NCBI GenBank assembly: GCA_016713665.1
Contig: JADJOR010000025.1
Coordinates: forward strand, 62,001-126,000
Length of the DNA stretch: 64,000 nucleotides
Source of the DNA: Deltaproteobacteria bacterium
GTDB taxonomy: Bacteria; Myxococcota_A; UBA9160; UBA4427
Reading direction: 5' to 3'
The notes beneath the pieces were generated by a model that saw only the letters and a program-made list of their open reading frames with translations, ran no database searches and was not told the DNA's origin. Made by a program: the position numbers and the translations under genes. Below are positions 47,954 to 56,634 of the stretch, piece by piece (position 1 is the first letter of the stretch; each line of letters begins with the position of its first letter).

Positions 47954-48883
47954 CTAATAGCGCGGCACGTCGGGATCGATTTCCTGGCTCCAGGCATCGA
48001 TGCCGCCGACCACGTTCCAGACCTGCGTGAAGCCGAGGGCGACGAACTGCTCGGCGGCCTGCTGCGAGCGGCCGCCGTGGTGGCAATGGAGGACGAGGCG
48101 CGTGTCGCGCGGCAGCGACTCGATCCGGGCCGCCTCGGACTCGTTGAGGAGGACTGCGCCCGGAATCGCCGCGATCGCGCGCTCCTCGGGCGTGCGGACG
48201 TCGAGCAGCTCGATGCGCTCCCCCGACTCGAGCAGCTCCGACAGCTCGCGCACCGACATCTGGCGCACGCGCGGCGCGTTCGGGTTGTCGACGCGGAACG
48301 CCTGACCGTTCGGTGTGTCGGCCACGTCGATCGTGATGCCGTCGGCGCGGGATGCCGAGATCGGATCGAGGAGCAGCGTCAGCCCCTCGCTGATCGCCTC
48401 GACGTCGGCGCGGCCTCGCGGCGCGATCGAGAGATGCGACTGGAATTGCGGATCGACCGAGAGATGGAGCTCGCGGCCCGCGCCGCCGTGCTCGGCCGTC
48501 GCCGCCGTGAGCGCGCGCAACGCGGCCGGCGTGAGCTCGATCCGCGGTCGCACCGCCTTCACCGGCTCGAGCCCGAGCGTCTCGAAGCTCTCTCCGGAGC
48601 CGTAGAGCTCCTGCACGATGTCGCAGCCGCCGACGAACTCGCCCTTCACGTAGAGCTGCGGGATCGTCGGCCACGACGAGAAGGCCTTGATGCCCTCGCG
48701 GATGTGCGGCGCGGACAGCACGTCGACGGTCGCGTACTCGGGCAGGAGCGCGTCGAGGATGCCGACGACGGTCGCCGAGAAGCCGCATTGCGGCTGGCTG
48801 CGATTGCCCTTCATGAAGAGCACGACTTCGTTCGAGCCGATCAGCTCGCTGATTTCCCGCTTCACGTTCTCGTCGAGGCTCAT
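47954..48883 (-). CDS. CGFS monothiol glutaredoxin fused to IscA-like and rhodanese domains
   Basis: A 309-residue three-domain protein. Residues 1-105 are a Grx4-type monothiol glutaredoxin with the active site QCGFSATVVGILDALLPEY and the glutathione/Fe-S loops WPTIPQLYVKGEFVGGCDIV. Residues about 115-200 resemble an IscA/HesB beta fold (RIELTPAALRALTAATAEHG) but lack the cysteine ligands. Residues about 205-305 are a rhodanese domain (VRELSELLESGERIELLDVR, with LHCHHGGRSQQAAEQF holding the active cysteine). The fusion probably handles [2Fe-2S] clusters and sulfur transfer. The ATG follows CAGGAGACAGC. bolA follows eight bases downstream. Confidence 0.9.
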   Translation of the reverse strand: MSLDENVKREISELIGSNEVVLFMKGNRSQPQCGFSATVVGILDALLPEYATVDVLSAPHIREGIKAFSSWPTIPQLYVKGEFVGGCDIVQELYGSGESFETLGLEPVKAVRPRIELTPAALRALTAATAEHGGAGRELHLSVDPQFQSHLSIAPRGRADVEAISEGLTLLLDPISASRADGITIDVADTPNGQAFRVDNPNAPRVRQMSVRELSELLESGERIELLDVRTPEERAIAAIPGAVLLNESEAARIESLPRDTRLVLHCHHGGRSQQAAEQFVALGFTQVWNVVGGIDAWSQEIDPDVPRY

Positions 48884-49167
48884 GCTGTCTCCTGTGCGGT
48901 TCGTGAGTTGCCGGGGCAGCGCCCGGGCGTGTCCCGATCGTGTCCCGGAGCGTCCCGGCCTGTCCCTGTGCAGTCGGCGCGTGCCCGGCGATCGGAGTCG
49001 GACGGACGGCCGCCGCACGCGGGAACGTTCGACGCGCGGAGCCTAGTTTCCCGGCGAAAAATGGCGAGAGACCGGCTCGGGGCTCGGCCCTGGCCTGGCC
49101 GGACGGCGTGGCCGCGGAAGCTAGCAGGAGGGGACGGGGACGGGGAGGGCGGGCCGGCTCCGGGCGT
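48884..49167. other. Intergenic stretch of 284 bases, no gene seen
   Basis: No gene recognised. Base composition is ordinary and the open frames are antisense shadows. It includes the upstream region of the Grx-fusion/bolA operon (right end near 48884) and the 3' side of the HDOD gene. Confidence 0.3.
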
Positions 49168-50022
49168 TCAGCCGAGGAGGGCCTGGCTTTCCTTGATCCG
49201 CTCGGCGCACTTGGTCAGGATCGGCTCGACGTCGTCCGCGGTCAGATCCAGGAAGGCCCAGGCCGGCATCGCGGACAGGTCGAGATCGTCGATCGGCCGG
49301 GATCGGCCGACGCCGAGCTTCGAGAGGCACATGCTGGTCACCGTCGTCAGTGCGCAGAGCCGCGCCACGTGGTCGTCGAGCTGGGTCAGAACCTCGGGGC
49401 TGTGGTGGTGCTGGATCGTGAGGACGAGGGAGTCGGGCAGCCCCCATTGCTGGACGACTGCGGCGCCGAGCTCGGCGTGGTTGAAGCCGAAGACCTCGTT
49501 CTCGACCTCGGTGAAGCTGCGGGACTCGTTGTAGACGGTCGCCATCACGCGCTCGTATTCGTCGTGGTGGCTGTTGGCGAGGGCGGTCTTGCCGATGTGA
49601 TGCATCAGGCCGGCGGTGAAGGCGACGTCGGGGTCGACGCCGATGGAGCCGTAGCGCGCGAGCATCGAGGCGACCGGGCCGGAGAGTGACGAGTGCTGCC
49701 AGAGCAGCTTCTCGAGCAGCCCGAAGCGCTTGTAGGTCTCCTTCATCGAGGCGGCGAGAACCAGGTTGCGGACGGTCATCGTGCCGAGCAGCGAGATCGC
49801 GTGGGAGAGGCTCTGGATCTCGCTCGGGAAGCCGTAGAGAGCCGAGTTCGAGATCTTCAGGATCCGGGCGGCGATCGCGGCGTCGCGCTCGATCAATTTG
49901 CGGATGTCGTCGATCGAGCTGTCGGGGTGGTCGACGGCCTGGATGACCTGGCTCGCGACGACGGGCATCGTGGGTAGGTCACCCTCGCTTGCCTTGAGGT
50001 AGCTGGCGAGTCGATTGCTCAT
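49168..50022 (-). CDS. HDOD-domain signalling protein
   Basis: A 284-residue HD-related output domain protein. The HDOD core covers about residues 15-220 (LPTMPVVASQVIQAVDHPDS, IAARILKISNSALYGFPSEI, LGTMTVRNLVLAASMKETYK). It has HH in TAGLMHHIGKTALANSHHDE and NHAELGAAVVQQWGLPDSLV but lacks the full metal-dependent phosphodiesterase set, as is usual for HDOD. Such proteins act in regulatory networks for motility, biofilm or stress; no catalytic role is known. It stands alone between two leftward genes. Confidence 0.87.
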   Translation of the reverse strand: MSNRLASYLKASEGDLPTMPVVASQVIQAVDHPDSSIDDIRKLIERDAAIAARILKISNSALYGFPSEIQSLSHAISLLGTMTVRNLVLAASMKETYKRFGLLEKLLWQHSSLSGPVASMLARYGSIGVDPDVAFTAGLMHHIGKTALANSHHDEYERVMATVYNESRSFTEVENEVFGFNHAELGAAVVQQWGLPDSLVLTIQHHHSPEVLTQLDDHVARLCALTTVTSMCLSKLGVGRSRPIDDLDLSAMPAWAFLDLTADDVEPILTKCAERIKESQALLG

Positions 50023-50177
50023 GGAATCCGTCCGCTCCGTGCAAGGCCGAGCCGTCGCTCGGGTTCATGCGGGAGGAGGCCCTCCCCGGAGGCCTGTTTC
50101 GACCGGAGCGGAGCTTTGCATGAGGACTGGATCGGGTCGGGGTGCCACAAACGTCGCCGACCCCGTGGGGTCAGGAG

Positions 50178-50441
50178 CTACTCGCTGCACTGACGCCGGA
50201 CGGGCGTCGTGCGATCGCATTCGAGGGTCTCGGTCACGCCGCCGGTGACCTGGGAGCAGGCGCCGGAGAGCGCCTGGGCCTCCGCCTGCAGCACGTCGGC
50301 CGCCTGGGCCGTCGAGCAGGCCGATCGGCCCTTGTACTCCACGCAGATCTCGCACTGGATCCGGGTCGCCTGGAAGGCGCTCCAGATCACGGCTGCGATG
50401 AAAGCGAGGCCGAGGGCTGCGCCGATTGCTGAGCGTGCCAC
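50178..50441 (-). CDS. Small single-pass membrane protein with conserved-type cysteines
   Basis: An 87-residue protein. One N-terminal transmembrane segment (IGAALGLAFIAAVIWSAFQA) is followed by a periplasmic region with seven cysteines (CEICVEYKGRSAC, GACSQVTGGVTETLEC). Its start lies 55 bases inside the 3' end of the Prc protease gene, in another frame. The overlap suggests cotranscription and perhaps translational coupling. Family not recognised; it could be an accessory of the protease, but that is inference from overlap alone. Confidence 0.6.
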   Translation of the reverse strand: MARSAIGAALGLAFIAAVIWSAFQATRIQCEICVEYKGRSACSTAQAADVLQAEAQALSGACSQVTGGVTETLECDRTTPVRRQCSE

Positions 50442-52657
50442 GTGGCGGGATCCGTATGCTGGAGCTCGACCAGGTCCGTGAGGATGCGCAGTGCTTCCTC
50501 GCGCTGCGGCGTCGGCTCGGGCTTCTCGTCGACCGGCTTCTCGTTCTTCTTGTCCGCACCGGCCTTGGCGGCCGGCCCGGCCCCCGGCTTGGCGGTCGAT
50601 CCCGCTCCGGACGTGGCCGCGCCGTTCTTCTCAACCGCCTCGGCGGGCTTCTTCGCCCCATCCTTCTCGGCGGCCTCGGCCTCTTCTTCCTCGCGCTCCT
50701 TGATGAACTCGGCGAGGTGGATCACGTCGTCTTCCTGGGCGCGCTTGGCGAGCTTCTGCTTGATCTCGACGAACTCCTCGTTGGCCGTGATGCGCGCGGC
50801 CGAGCGCCGCTGGAGCTCCGCGAGGGTCGCGTCGTCGATCGGCTTCCAATCGGTTCGGGGGACGTTCGCGACGCGGCCGAGGGTGCCCATGAAGGGCGGG
50901 ATGACCTGGGGCTTCAGCGAGTAGGGCGTATAGCGCTCGCCGAGATCGTCCGTCGCAAAGAGCGACGGCAGCACCACGTCGGCGGCGACACCGTCGTGTT
51001 GCGTCGAGGCGCCACCCGGACGGAAGAAGAGCGCCGTCGTGACCTTGATGGCGCCGAGGCGGCCGGGCTGATGGACGAAGCTCTGGACCGTGCCTTTGCC
51101 GAAGGTGTGGTCGTCCCCGACGATGACGGCGCGGTGGTAGTCCTTCATCGCGCCGGCCACGATCTCGGACGCCGAGGCGGTGATCCGCGAGGTCAGGATG
51201 ACGAGCGGGCCCGACCAGGCGATGTCGGCGTCCTGATCGGCGAGGACCTGGACGTCGGAGAAGACGTCCTTGACCGCGACGACTCCCCCCTGGCGGATGA
51301 AGAAGCCGGCGATCTCGACCGAGCTCTCGAGCTTGCCGCCTCCGTTGCGCGACAGGTCGAGCAGGAGTCCGTCGGCCTTCGCCTCCTGGGCCTGGCGCAG
51401 CAGGTCGCGCACGTCCCGACCACTCTGCCGTTTGCTCGGGTCGGGGTCGCCGTAGAATGTCGGCAGATCGAGGACTGCGAGCTTCTTCTTCTGGCCCCCG
51501 ATCGTCACGTCCTGCAGCTCGAGGGTCGCTGCCGCGTCCTCGATCGTGACCGCGTCGCGCTCGATCTCGACGTCGAAGCGCTTCGTCTCGTCGGATTGGC
51601 GCAGGACGGTCAGCTTGACCTTGGTTCCTCGCTTGCCGCGGATCATCGCCACGACGTCGCGCAGCGGCATGTCGATGATGTCGACCTGATCCTCGCCCTG
51701 CTGCGCCACCGCGATGATCTTGTCCCCCGGCTCGAGCACACCGAGCTTGTCGGTCGCGCCGCCCGGGATCACGCGCTCGACGATCGAGTAGCCGTCCTTC
51801 GACGACAGCGCGACGCCGATCCCGTCGAGGGAGAGGCTCATCTGGATCTCGAAGTCCTCGACCGCTTCCGGCGTGTAGTAGGTCGAGTGCGGATCGAGCG
51901 CTCCGGCGAAGGCGTTCAGGAACTCGGCGTAGGTATCCCGGGGCTTCAGCTCCTTCGCCTGCTTCGTCATCAGCTCGTAGCGATGGATCAGCCGCTCCTT
52001 CGCCTGGGCGAGGGCCATGTCGCTCGAGAGGTAGTTCGAGATCTGGAAGTGGACGAGGCGATGGACGAGATCCTTGCGGGCGGCTTCGTCCTGGGGATGG
52101 CCACGCTTCTCGGGGTCGAGGATCAGGCGCACGTCGGTATCGAGCTGGTAGGTCGGGCTGCCCACGAACTCGCGTACGTCCTTCTCCATGCGCGCATAGC
52201 GATTGGCGAGGTCGACCTGGATGTCGTCGAGGATCTGGCACTGGCCGTTCTGCACCGCGAAGAAGACGCCGACCAGCCGGCCGCGCAGTCGCTTCACCTC
52301 GTCGGAGAGGTAGAGCGTCTTGCCCGGGTCGATCCGCTCCATGTAGGCGTCGATGGCGCGCTCGCGCAGCTCGGGGTTGAGGGCGCGGAAGCTGATGTGG
52401 CGCTTCAGCAGATTCTGGATGAGCTCCCAGCTGCGCGGACAGTCGAGCTCCGGCGGCGTGAACATCTGGGCCCCGGAGGGCCGCGGGAGACCGAGGCCAA
52501 GGGCGAGTCCCAGGACGAGACCGACGAGGGCGATCGGGGCGCTGCGCCGACCGGCCCGGCCGAGCGGGCGGCGGGCATCGGTGCGGGGCGCACGGGTTCC
52601 GGTCGGGTTCGAGATCCGAAGAACGCGGACGAGGCTGATGCGCATCATTGCTCCCAT
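50387..52657 (-). CDS. prc: Tail-specific (C-terminal processing) protease, Prc type
   Basis: About 756 residues, S41A peptidase of the envelope. A basic leader and long hydrophobic segment (APIALVGLVLGLALGLGL) direct export. An N-terminal domain (FRALNPELRERAIDAYMERI) precedes a PDZ domain at about residues 240-330 (SLSLDGIGVALSSKDGYSIV, GVLEPGDKIIAVAQQGEDQV). The protease core has the catalytic serine in SRITASASEIVAGAMKDYHR and lysine in DDHTFGKGTVQSF. The C-terminus ends with an acidic and alanine-rich tail. Prc trims lipoproteins and peptidoglycan enzymes. The start among several ATGs at 52645-52657 is uncertain by a few codons. Confidence 0.92.
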   Translation of the reverse strand: MGAMMRISLVRVLRISNPTGTRAPRTDARRPLGRAGRRSAPIALVGLVLGLALGLGLPRPSGAQMFTPPELDCPRSWELIQNLLKRHISFRALNPELRERAIDAYMERIDPGKTLYLSDEVKRLRGRLVGVFFAVQNGQCQILDDIQVDLANRYARMEKDVREFVGSPTYQLDTDVRLILDPEKRGHPQDEAARKDLVHRLVHFQISNYLSSDMALAQAKERLIHRYELMTKQAKELKPRDTYAEFLNAFAGALDPHSTYYTPEAVEDFEIQMSLSLDGIGVALSSKDGYSIVERVIPGGATDKLGVLEPGDKIIAVAQQGEDQVDIIDMPLRDVVAMIRGKRGTKVKLTVLRQSDETKRFDVEIERDAVTIEDAAATLELQDVTIGGQKKKLAVLDLPTFYGDPDPSKRQSGRDVRDLLRQAQEAKADGLLLDLSRNGGGKLESSVEIAGFFIRQGGVVAVKDVFSDVQVLADQDADIAWSGPLVILTSRITASASEIVAGAMKDYHRAVIVGDDHTFGKGTVQSFVHQPGRLGAIKVTTALFFRPGGASTQHDGVAADVVLPSLFATDDLGERYTPYSLKPQVIPPFMGTLGRVANVPRTDWKPIDDATLAELQRRSAARITANEEFVEIKQKLAKRAQEDDVIHLAEFIKEREEEEAEAAEKDGAKKPAEAVEKNGAATSGAGSTAKPGAGPAAKAGADKKNEKPVDEKPEPTPQREEALRILTDLVELQHTDPATWHAQQSAQPSASLSSQP

Positions 52658-52859
52658 GATAGAGACCGGCGCCGGCCACGTCAGGTTCGCCGGAGGATCC
52701 CGAACGGAATTCCCTTCGGCAGAGGGCGCCGGGGAGCTGAGCCCCACGGAGACAGGCTAAGCTCGGCGCCCCGAAACCCGACCGCACGACCGGCCGCCTG
52801 TCCGCCCGTAGGGTCGAGGCAAGCCCGCATGGACGCGGCAAGAGACTGGAGACGTACCG

Positions 52860-54470
52860 ATGGCCGACTTCCGCTACCAGGAGATGTTCGAGCTGGGTCC
52901 TGAGGAGACGCCGTATCGAAAGCTCACCGATCAGTATGTCTCGACGATCCGGGTCGACGGCCGGGAGATCCTGAAGGTCGACCCCGAGGCCCTGACACTG
53001 CTCGCCGCCCAGGCGATCCGCGACGTCTCCCATCTCTTCCGCCCCGGCCACCTCGCCCAGCTCGCGAAGATCCTCGAGGACCCGGAGGCCTCGGACAACG
53101 ACCGCTTCGTGGCGCTCGAGCTGATGAAGAACGCCAACATCTCCGCCGGGATGATCCTGCCCTCCTGCCAGGACACGGGCACCGCCATCGTCATGGGCAA
53201 GAAGGGCCAGGACGTCTGGGTCACAGGCCACGACGAGGAGGCCCTGTCCCGCGGCATCTTCAAGACCTACACCGAGACGAATCTCCGCTACAGCCAGGTC
53301 GCCGCGCTCGACATGTACGAGGAGAAGAACACCGGCACCAACCTGCCCGCCCAGATCGATCTCTTCGCGACGACCGGCGACGAGTACAAGTTCCTCTTCG
53401 TCACGAAGGGCGGCGGCTCGGCCAACAAATCGCTGCTCTTCCAGGAGACGAAGGCGCTGCTCAACCCCGAGTCGATCAAGAAGTTCTTCCGCGACAAGAT
53501 CAAGCTCCTGGGGACCGCCGCCTGTCCGCCCTACCACCTCGCGGTCGTGATCGGTGGCACTTCGGCGGAGATGACGCTCAAGACCGTCAAGCTCGCGAGC
53601 TGCCGCTACCTCGACACGCTCCCGACCTCGGGGAACATCCACGGCCGCGCCTTCCGCGACGTCGAGCTCGAGGAGATCATCCTCCAGCTGACCCGCGAGG
53701 TCGGCATCGGCGCCCAGTTCGGCGGCAAGTACTTCTGCCACGACGTGCGGGTCATCCGCCTGCCGCGCCACGGCGCGTCCTGCCCGGTCGGAATCGGCGT
53801 GTCGTGCTCGGCCGACCGCCAGATCCTCGGCAAGATCAACAAGAAGGGCGTCTTCCTCGAGCAGCTCGAGACGGATCCGGCGCGCTTCATGCCCGATCTC
53901 GTGGCCCACGAGCTGACCCGCGAGCCGGTCCGGATCGATCTCGATCGACCGATGGCCGAAATCCGGCGGGATCTCTCGCAGTATCCGGTGACGACGCAGC
54001 TCCTGCTGTCGGGGACCATCATCGTCGCCCGGGACATCGCCCATGCGAAGCTGAAGGAGCGCCTCGACCGGGGCGAAGGCCTGCCGCAGTACTTCAAGGA
54101 CCACATCGTCTACTACGCCGGTCCCGCGAAGACGCCGCAGGGCTACGTCTCGGGCTCCTTCGGGCCGACGACCGCCGGGCGCATGGACGCCTACGTCGAT
54201 CTGTTCCAGGCGCAGGGCGGCTCGATGGTCATGCTCGCGAAGGGCAACCGCTCGAAGCAGGTGACCGACGCGTGCGCCAAGCACGGCGGCTTCTACCTGG
54301 GCTCGATCGGCGGACCCGCGGCGATCCTCGCCCAGAACTGCATCAAGAAGGTCGCGATCGAGGAGTACGAAGAGCTCGGCATGGAGGCCGTCTGGCGGAT
54401 CGAGGTCGAGGACTTCCCGGCCTTCATCATCGTCGACGACAAGGGGAACGACTTCTTCAGTCGCTTCTGA
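52860..54470 (+). CDS. fumA: Class I fumarate hydratase ([4Fe-4S])
   Basis: A 536-residue oxygen-sensitive iron-sulfur enzyme interconverting fumarate and malate. Cluster cysteines are recognisable in MILPSCQDTGTAIVMGKKG, GTAACPPYHLAVVIGGTSAE and HGASCPVGIGVSCSADRQ, matching the three-cysteine set of FumA. The C-terminal half has YYAGPAKTPQGYVSGSFGPT and GSIGGPAAILAQNCIKKVA. The full length (about 540) is present. A GGAGACGT site lies upstream of the ATG. It is divergent from prc and has no TCA-cycle neighbours, so it is likely monocistronic. Confidence 0.95.
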   Translation: MADFRYQEMFELGPEETPYRKLTDQYVSTIRVDGREILKVDPEALTLLAAQAIRDVSHLFRPGHLAQLAKILEDPEASDNDRFVALELMKNANISAGMILPSCQDTGTAIVMGKKGQDVWVTGHDEEALSRGIFKTYTETNLRYSQVAALDMYEEKNTGTNLPAQIDLFATTGDEYKFLFVTKGGGSANKSLLFQETKALLNPESIKKFFRDKIKLLGTAACPPYHLAVVIGGTSAEMTLKTVKLASCRYLDTLPTSGNIHGRAFRDVELEEIILQLTREVGIGAQFGGKYFCHDVRVIRLPRHGASCPVGIGVSCSADRQILGKINKKGVFLEQLETDPARFMPDLVAHELTREPVRIDLDRPMAEIRRDLSQYPVTTQLLLSGTIIVARDIAHAKLKERLDRGEGLPQYFKDHIVYYAGPAKTPQGYVSGSFGPTTAGRMDAYVDLFQAQGGSMVMLAKGNRSKQVTDACAKHGGFYLGSIGGPAAILAQNCIKKVAIEEYEELGMEAVWRIEVEDFPAFIIVDDKGNDFFSRF

Positions 54471-54593
54471 TGCGCAGGGGGCTGGCGGGGCGGTGGCAGC
54501 GCGGGGGCGCGCGGCTCGCGTCGGTGAGCGGATGGCGTGCATGATTCGGGGGGCGGCGTCACCTGTCTGGAGGGGCGGGGCCCCCACGTCTCG

Positions 54594-54791
54594 ATGCGCC
54601 GTGCCCTCCTCGTCGTCTGGTTTGCCTGTCAGGCCTGTCTCGGCCTCGCGGTGATCGGCCTCTCGGCCGTCTCGCAGCTCGCGTTCGCCGAGCGCGCCGA
54701 CGGCGATTCACGCGCGCAGGCCTCCACGGCGGCGCGGAGCCCGCTCCGATCCGCAGAGCGCATCCCCTCCCAAGGTCCATCTCTTCCCTGA
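54594..54791 (+). CDS. Possible small exported protein
   Basis: A 65-residue frame from the ATG at 54594 (MRRALLVVWFACQACLGLAV). It has a hydrophobic signal-like stretch followed by a polar Ser/Ala tail (RSPLRSAERIPSQG). The frame opens further upstream at 54537, but without signal character there. No clear ribosome site lies before 54594. It may be noncoding; composition and the following hairpin give weak support. Confidence 0.35.
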   Translation: MRRALLVVWFACQACLGLAVIGLSAVSQLAFAERADGDSRAQASTAARSPLRSAERIPSQGPSLP

Positions 54792-54798
54792 ATGGACC

Positions 54799-54832
54799 GC
54801 CGCCCCGCCGTCCCCTCGAACGGCGGGGCGGC
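54799..54832 (+). terminator. Strong 13-bp GC hairpin, likely terminator
   Basis: Arms GCCGCCCCGCCGT and ACGGCGGGGCGGC are perfectly complementary around an eight-base loop. The following bases (CTGTGCTTCGTTTG) are moderately T-rich. It sits after the small frame at 54594 and before the methyltransferase ATG at 54851, so it could end upstream transcripts. Confidence 0.65.
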
Positions 54833-54850
54833 CTGTGCTTCGTTTGCGCA

Positions 54851-55813
54851 ATGAAGGGCGGCAGCATCGATCCGAACGACGACGCAGGGCGCGCGGCGCC
54901 CCGCGCTGTGGCGAACGATGCGGCGAACGAAAAGCTGCTCCGCGTCGAGCGGGTGGCTGCGCTCGGGGATCCGCGGCTCGCCGACTACCGCAATCTCAAG
55001 GACGCCGCGCTGCTGCGCGACCGCGGGCGTTTCGTCGTCGAGGGGCGCGCGAACCTGCTCGTGCTGCTCGAGCGCTCGCACATGCGCCCCGAGTCGATCC
55101 TGCTCTCCGAGGCCGCATTCGGGGCCCTGGGCGCGGATCTCGCGCGGCTCGCAGGTGGGGTGCCGATCTTCGTTGCCGACCAGTCGGTGCTCGACGGCGT
55201 GGTCGGGTTCTCGGTCCATCGCGGCGCGCTCGCCGCCTGTCCACGCCCGCCGTCGACCGAGCCCGAGGTCCTCGCGCGCGAGGTCCTCGACCGCTTCGAC
55301 GCCCCGCGCGTCGTCGTCCTCGAGGACGTCCGCGACGCGGACAACGTCGGCGCGATCTTCCGCAACGCGATGGCGCTGGGCGCCCGCGCCGTTTTTCTCG
55401 GCGGCCACAGCTGCGATCCCCTCTACCGCAAGGCGATCCGGACCTCGATAGGGGGCTCGCTCTGCGTCCCCTTCGCCCGCACCGAAGACGCCCCCGCTTT
55501 TCTCGGCCGCCTGCGCGAATTCGGCTTCGCCGTCCTCGCCTTCGATCCGAAGGAAACGGGGCACGAGGTCGACTCGCTGCGGCACGACAGGCCCGGACCG
55601 GCGGCGCTCGTCGTCGGCACCGAAGGCCCCGGGCTCACCGCCGCCGCCCTCGCGCAAGCGAGCCGCCGGATCCGGATCGCGATGGAGCCGGGGGTCGACT
55701 CGCTCAACGTGGCGACGGCGGTCGCGATCGGGCTCCACGCCCTGCGGCCGCCGGCGGATCCGTCCGGGGGGCAGTCCGAGGTTCGGTCCGCAGGTGGTTC
55801 GAGAGGCGAGTGA
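54851..55813 (+). CDS. SPOUT (TrmH/SpoU-family) RNA 2'-O-methyltransferase
   Basis: A 320-residue S-adenosylmethionine enzyme with a trefoil knot. An N-terminal substrate-binding domain (about residues 30-140: RGRFVVEGRANLLVLLERSH) is followed by the three SPOUT motifs: VVVLEDVRDADNVGAIFRNA, VVGTEGPGLTAAALAQASRR and MEPGVDSLNVATAVAIGLHA. Homologues methylate ribose in rRNA or tRNA; the exact nucleotide is not evident. The first ATG is weakly supported by a ribosome site. The next gene starts 31 bases after the stop, so cotranscription is likely. Confidence 0.92.
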   Translation: MKGGSIDPNDDAGRAAPRAVANDAANEKLLRVERVAALGDPRLADYRNLKDAALLRDRGRFVVEGRANLLVLLERSHMRPESILLSEAAFGALGADLARLAGGVPIFVADQSVLDGVVGFSVHRGALAACPRPPSTEPEVLAREVLDRFDAPRVVVLEDVRDADNVGAIFRNAMALGARAVFLGGHSCDPLYRKAIRTSIGGSLCVPFARTEDAPAFLGRLREFGFAVLAFDPKETGHEVDSLRHDRPGPAALVVGTEGPGLTAAALAQASRRIRIAMEPGVDSLNVATAVAIGLHALRPPADPSGGQSEVRSAGGSRGE

Positions 55814-55844
55814 CGGCACGCGGGGCGGGCGGGTCGTCGAGCGG

Positions 55845-56591
55845 ATGGGGGGCGTGATAGGCGTGGCGAGCAGAAGACCGATCCTGATCCTGAAGACCGG
55901 TGAGGCGCTGCCGCCCGTGCGCGAGGCGTGCGGCGACTTCGAGCACTGGATCGCCCGCGGCCTCGGCCGCCCGCTCGCGCCAGGCGCGGTCGAGGTCGCC
56001 TCGGTCTATCTGGGCGACGCGCTGCCTTCGCCCGAGCGGATCGCCGGCGTCGTCGTGACGGGCTCGGTCTCGATGGTGAGCGACCGGGAAGAGTGGAGCG
56101 AGCGCTCCGCGGCCTGGCTCGCGGGGATCGTCGCCGCCGACGCGATTCCGGTGTTGGGCCTCTGTTATGGCCATCAGCTGATGGCTCACGCGCTCGGCGG
56201 CGTCGTCGGCGCGAATCCGAACGGTCGCGAGATGGGGACCGTCGAAGTCCATTTCGCGCCGGCGGATCACGGTGCACCGCTCTTCGAATCGGGCGTCTTC
56301 CTCGGCCATACCTCGCATCTCGAGGCCGTGCTCGAGCCGCCGCGGGGCTCGGTCGTGCTCGCGCGCACGGCGAAGGATCCCCACTCGGTGATCCGCTATG
56401 GGCGCCGGCAATGGGGGACGCAGTTCCATCCCGAGTTCGACGCGGAGATCCTGAGGCGTTATGTCGAGGCGCGGCGCGATGTCCTGCTGGGCGAGGGCCG
56501 GGATCCCGACGCGATGATCGACGGAATCGAGGAGACGCCGGAGCTCGCGCGCGTGCTCGAGCGCTTCGCGCGCATCGTCGCGGACGGCTGA
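55845..56591 (+). CDS. Class I glutamine amidotransferase (GMP-synthase-like)
   Basis: About 248 residues from the ATG at 55845; a GTG at 55863 is an alternative. The catalytic cysteine is in PVLGLCYGHQLMAHALGG, and the His-Glu pair in QWGTQFHPEFDAEILRRYVE. Other marks are VVTGSVSMVSDREEWSERSA and PRGSVVLARTAKDPHSVIRY. Stand-alone members of this group hydrolyse glutamine to feed ammonia to a partner enzyme or act on gamma-glutamyl compounds; the partner here is unknown. It follows the methyltransferase gene in the same direction. Confidence 0.9.
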   Translation: MGGVIGVASRRPILILKTGEALPPVREACGDFEHWIARGLGRPLAPGAVEVASVYLGDALPSPERIAGVVVTGSVSMVSDREEWSERSAAWLAGIVAADAIPVLGLCYGHQLMAHALGGVVGANPNGREMGTVEVHFAPADHGAPLFESGVFLGHTSHLEAVLEPPRGSVVLARTAKDPHSVIRYGRRQWGTQFHPEFDAEILRRYVEARRDVLLGEGRDPDAMIDGIEETPELARVLERFARIVADG

Positions 56592-56634
56592 GTCGCGCAG
56601 GCGGCGACGGGCTCCGGTGAACGCCGGATCCGGC

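Larger units (their letters stand above)
54471..54850. other. 380-base stretch with a weak small frame and a strong hairpin
   Basis: Between fumarase and the SPOUT methyltransferase. It contains a possible small exported peptide at 54594-54791 and a perfect hairpin at 54799-54832, both listed separately. Nothing else structured is seen. Confidence 0.4.

Noticed and set aside
50426..52903. An 825-codon plus-strand open frame opposite the prc gene
   Set aside because: It lies wholly antisense to a clear S41 protease and is Arg/Leu/Val-rich noise typical of long open frames in high-GC DNA.
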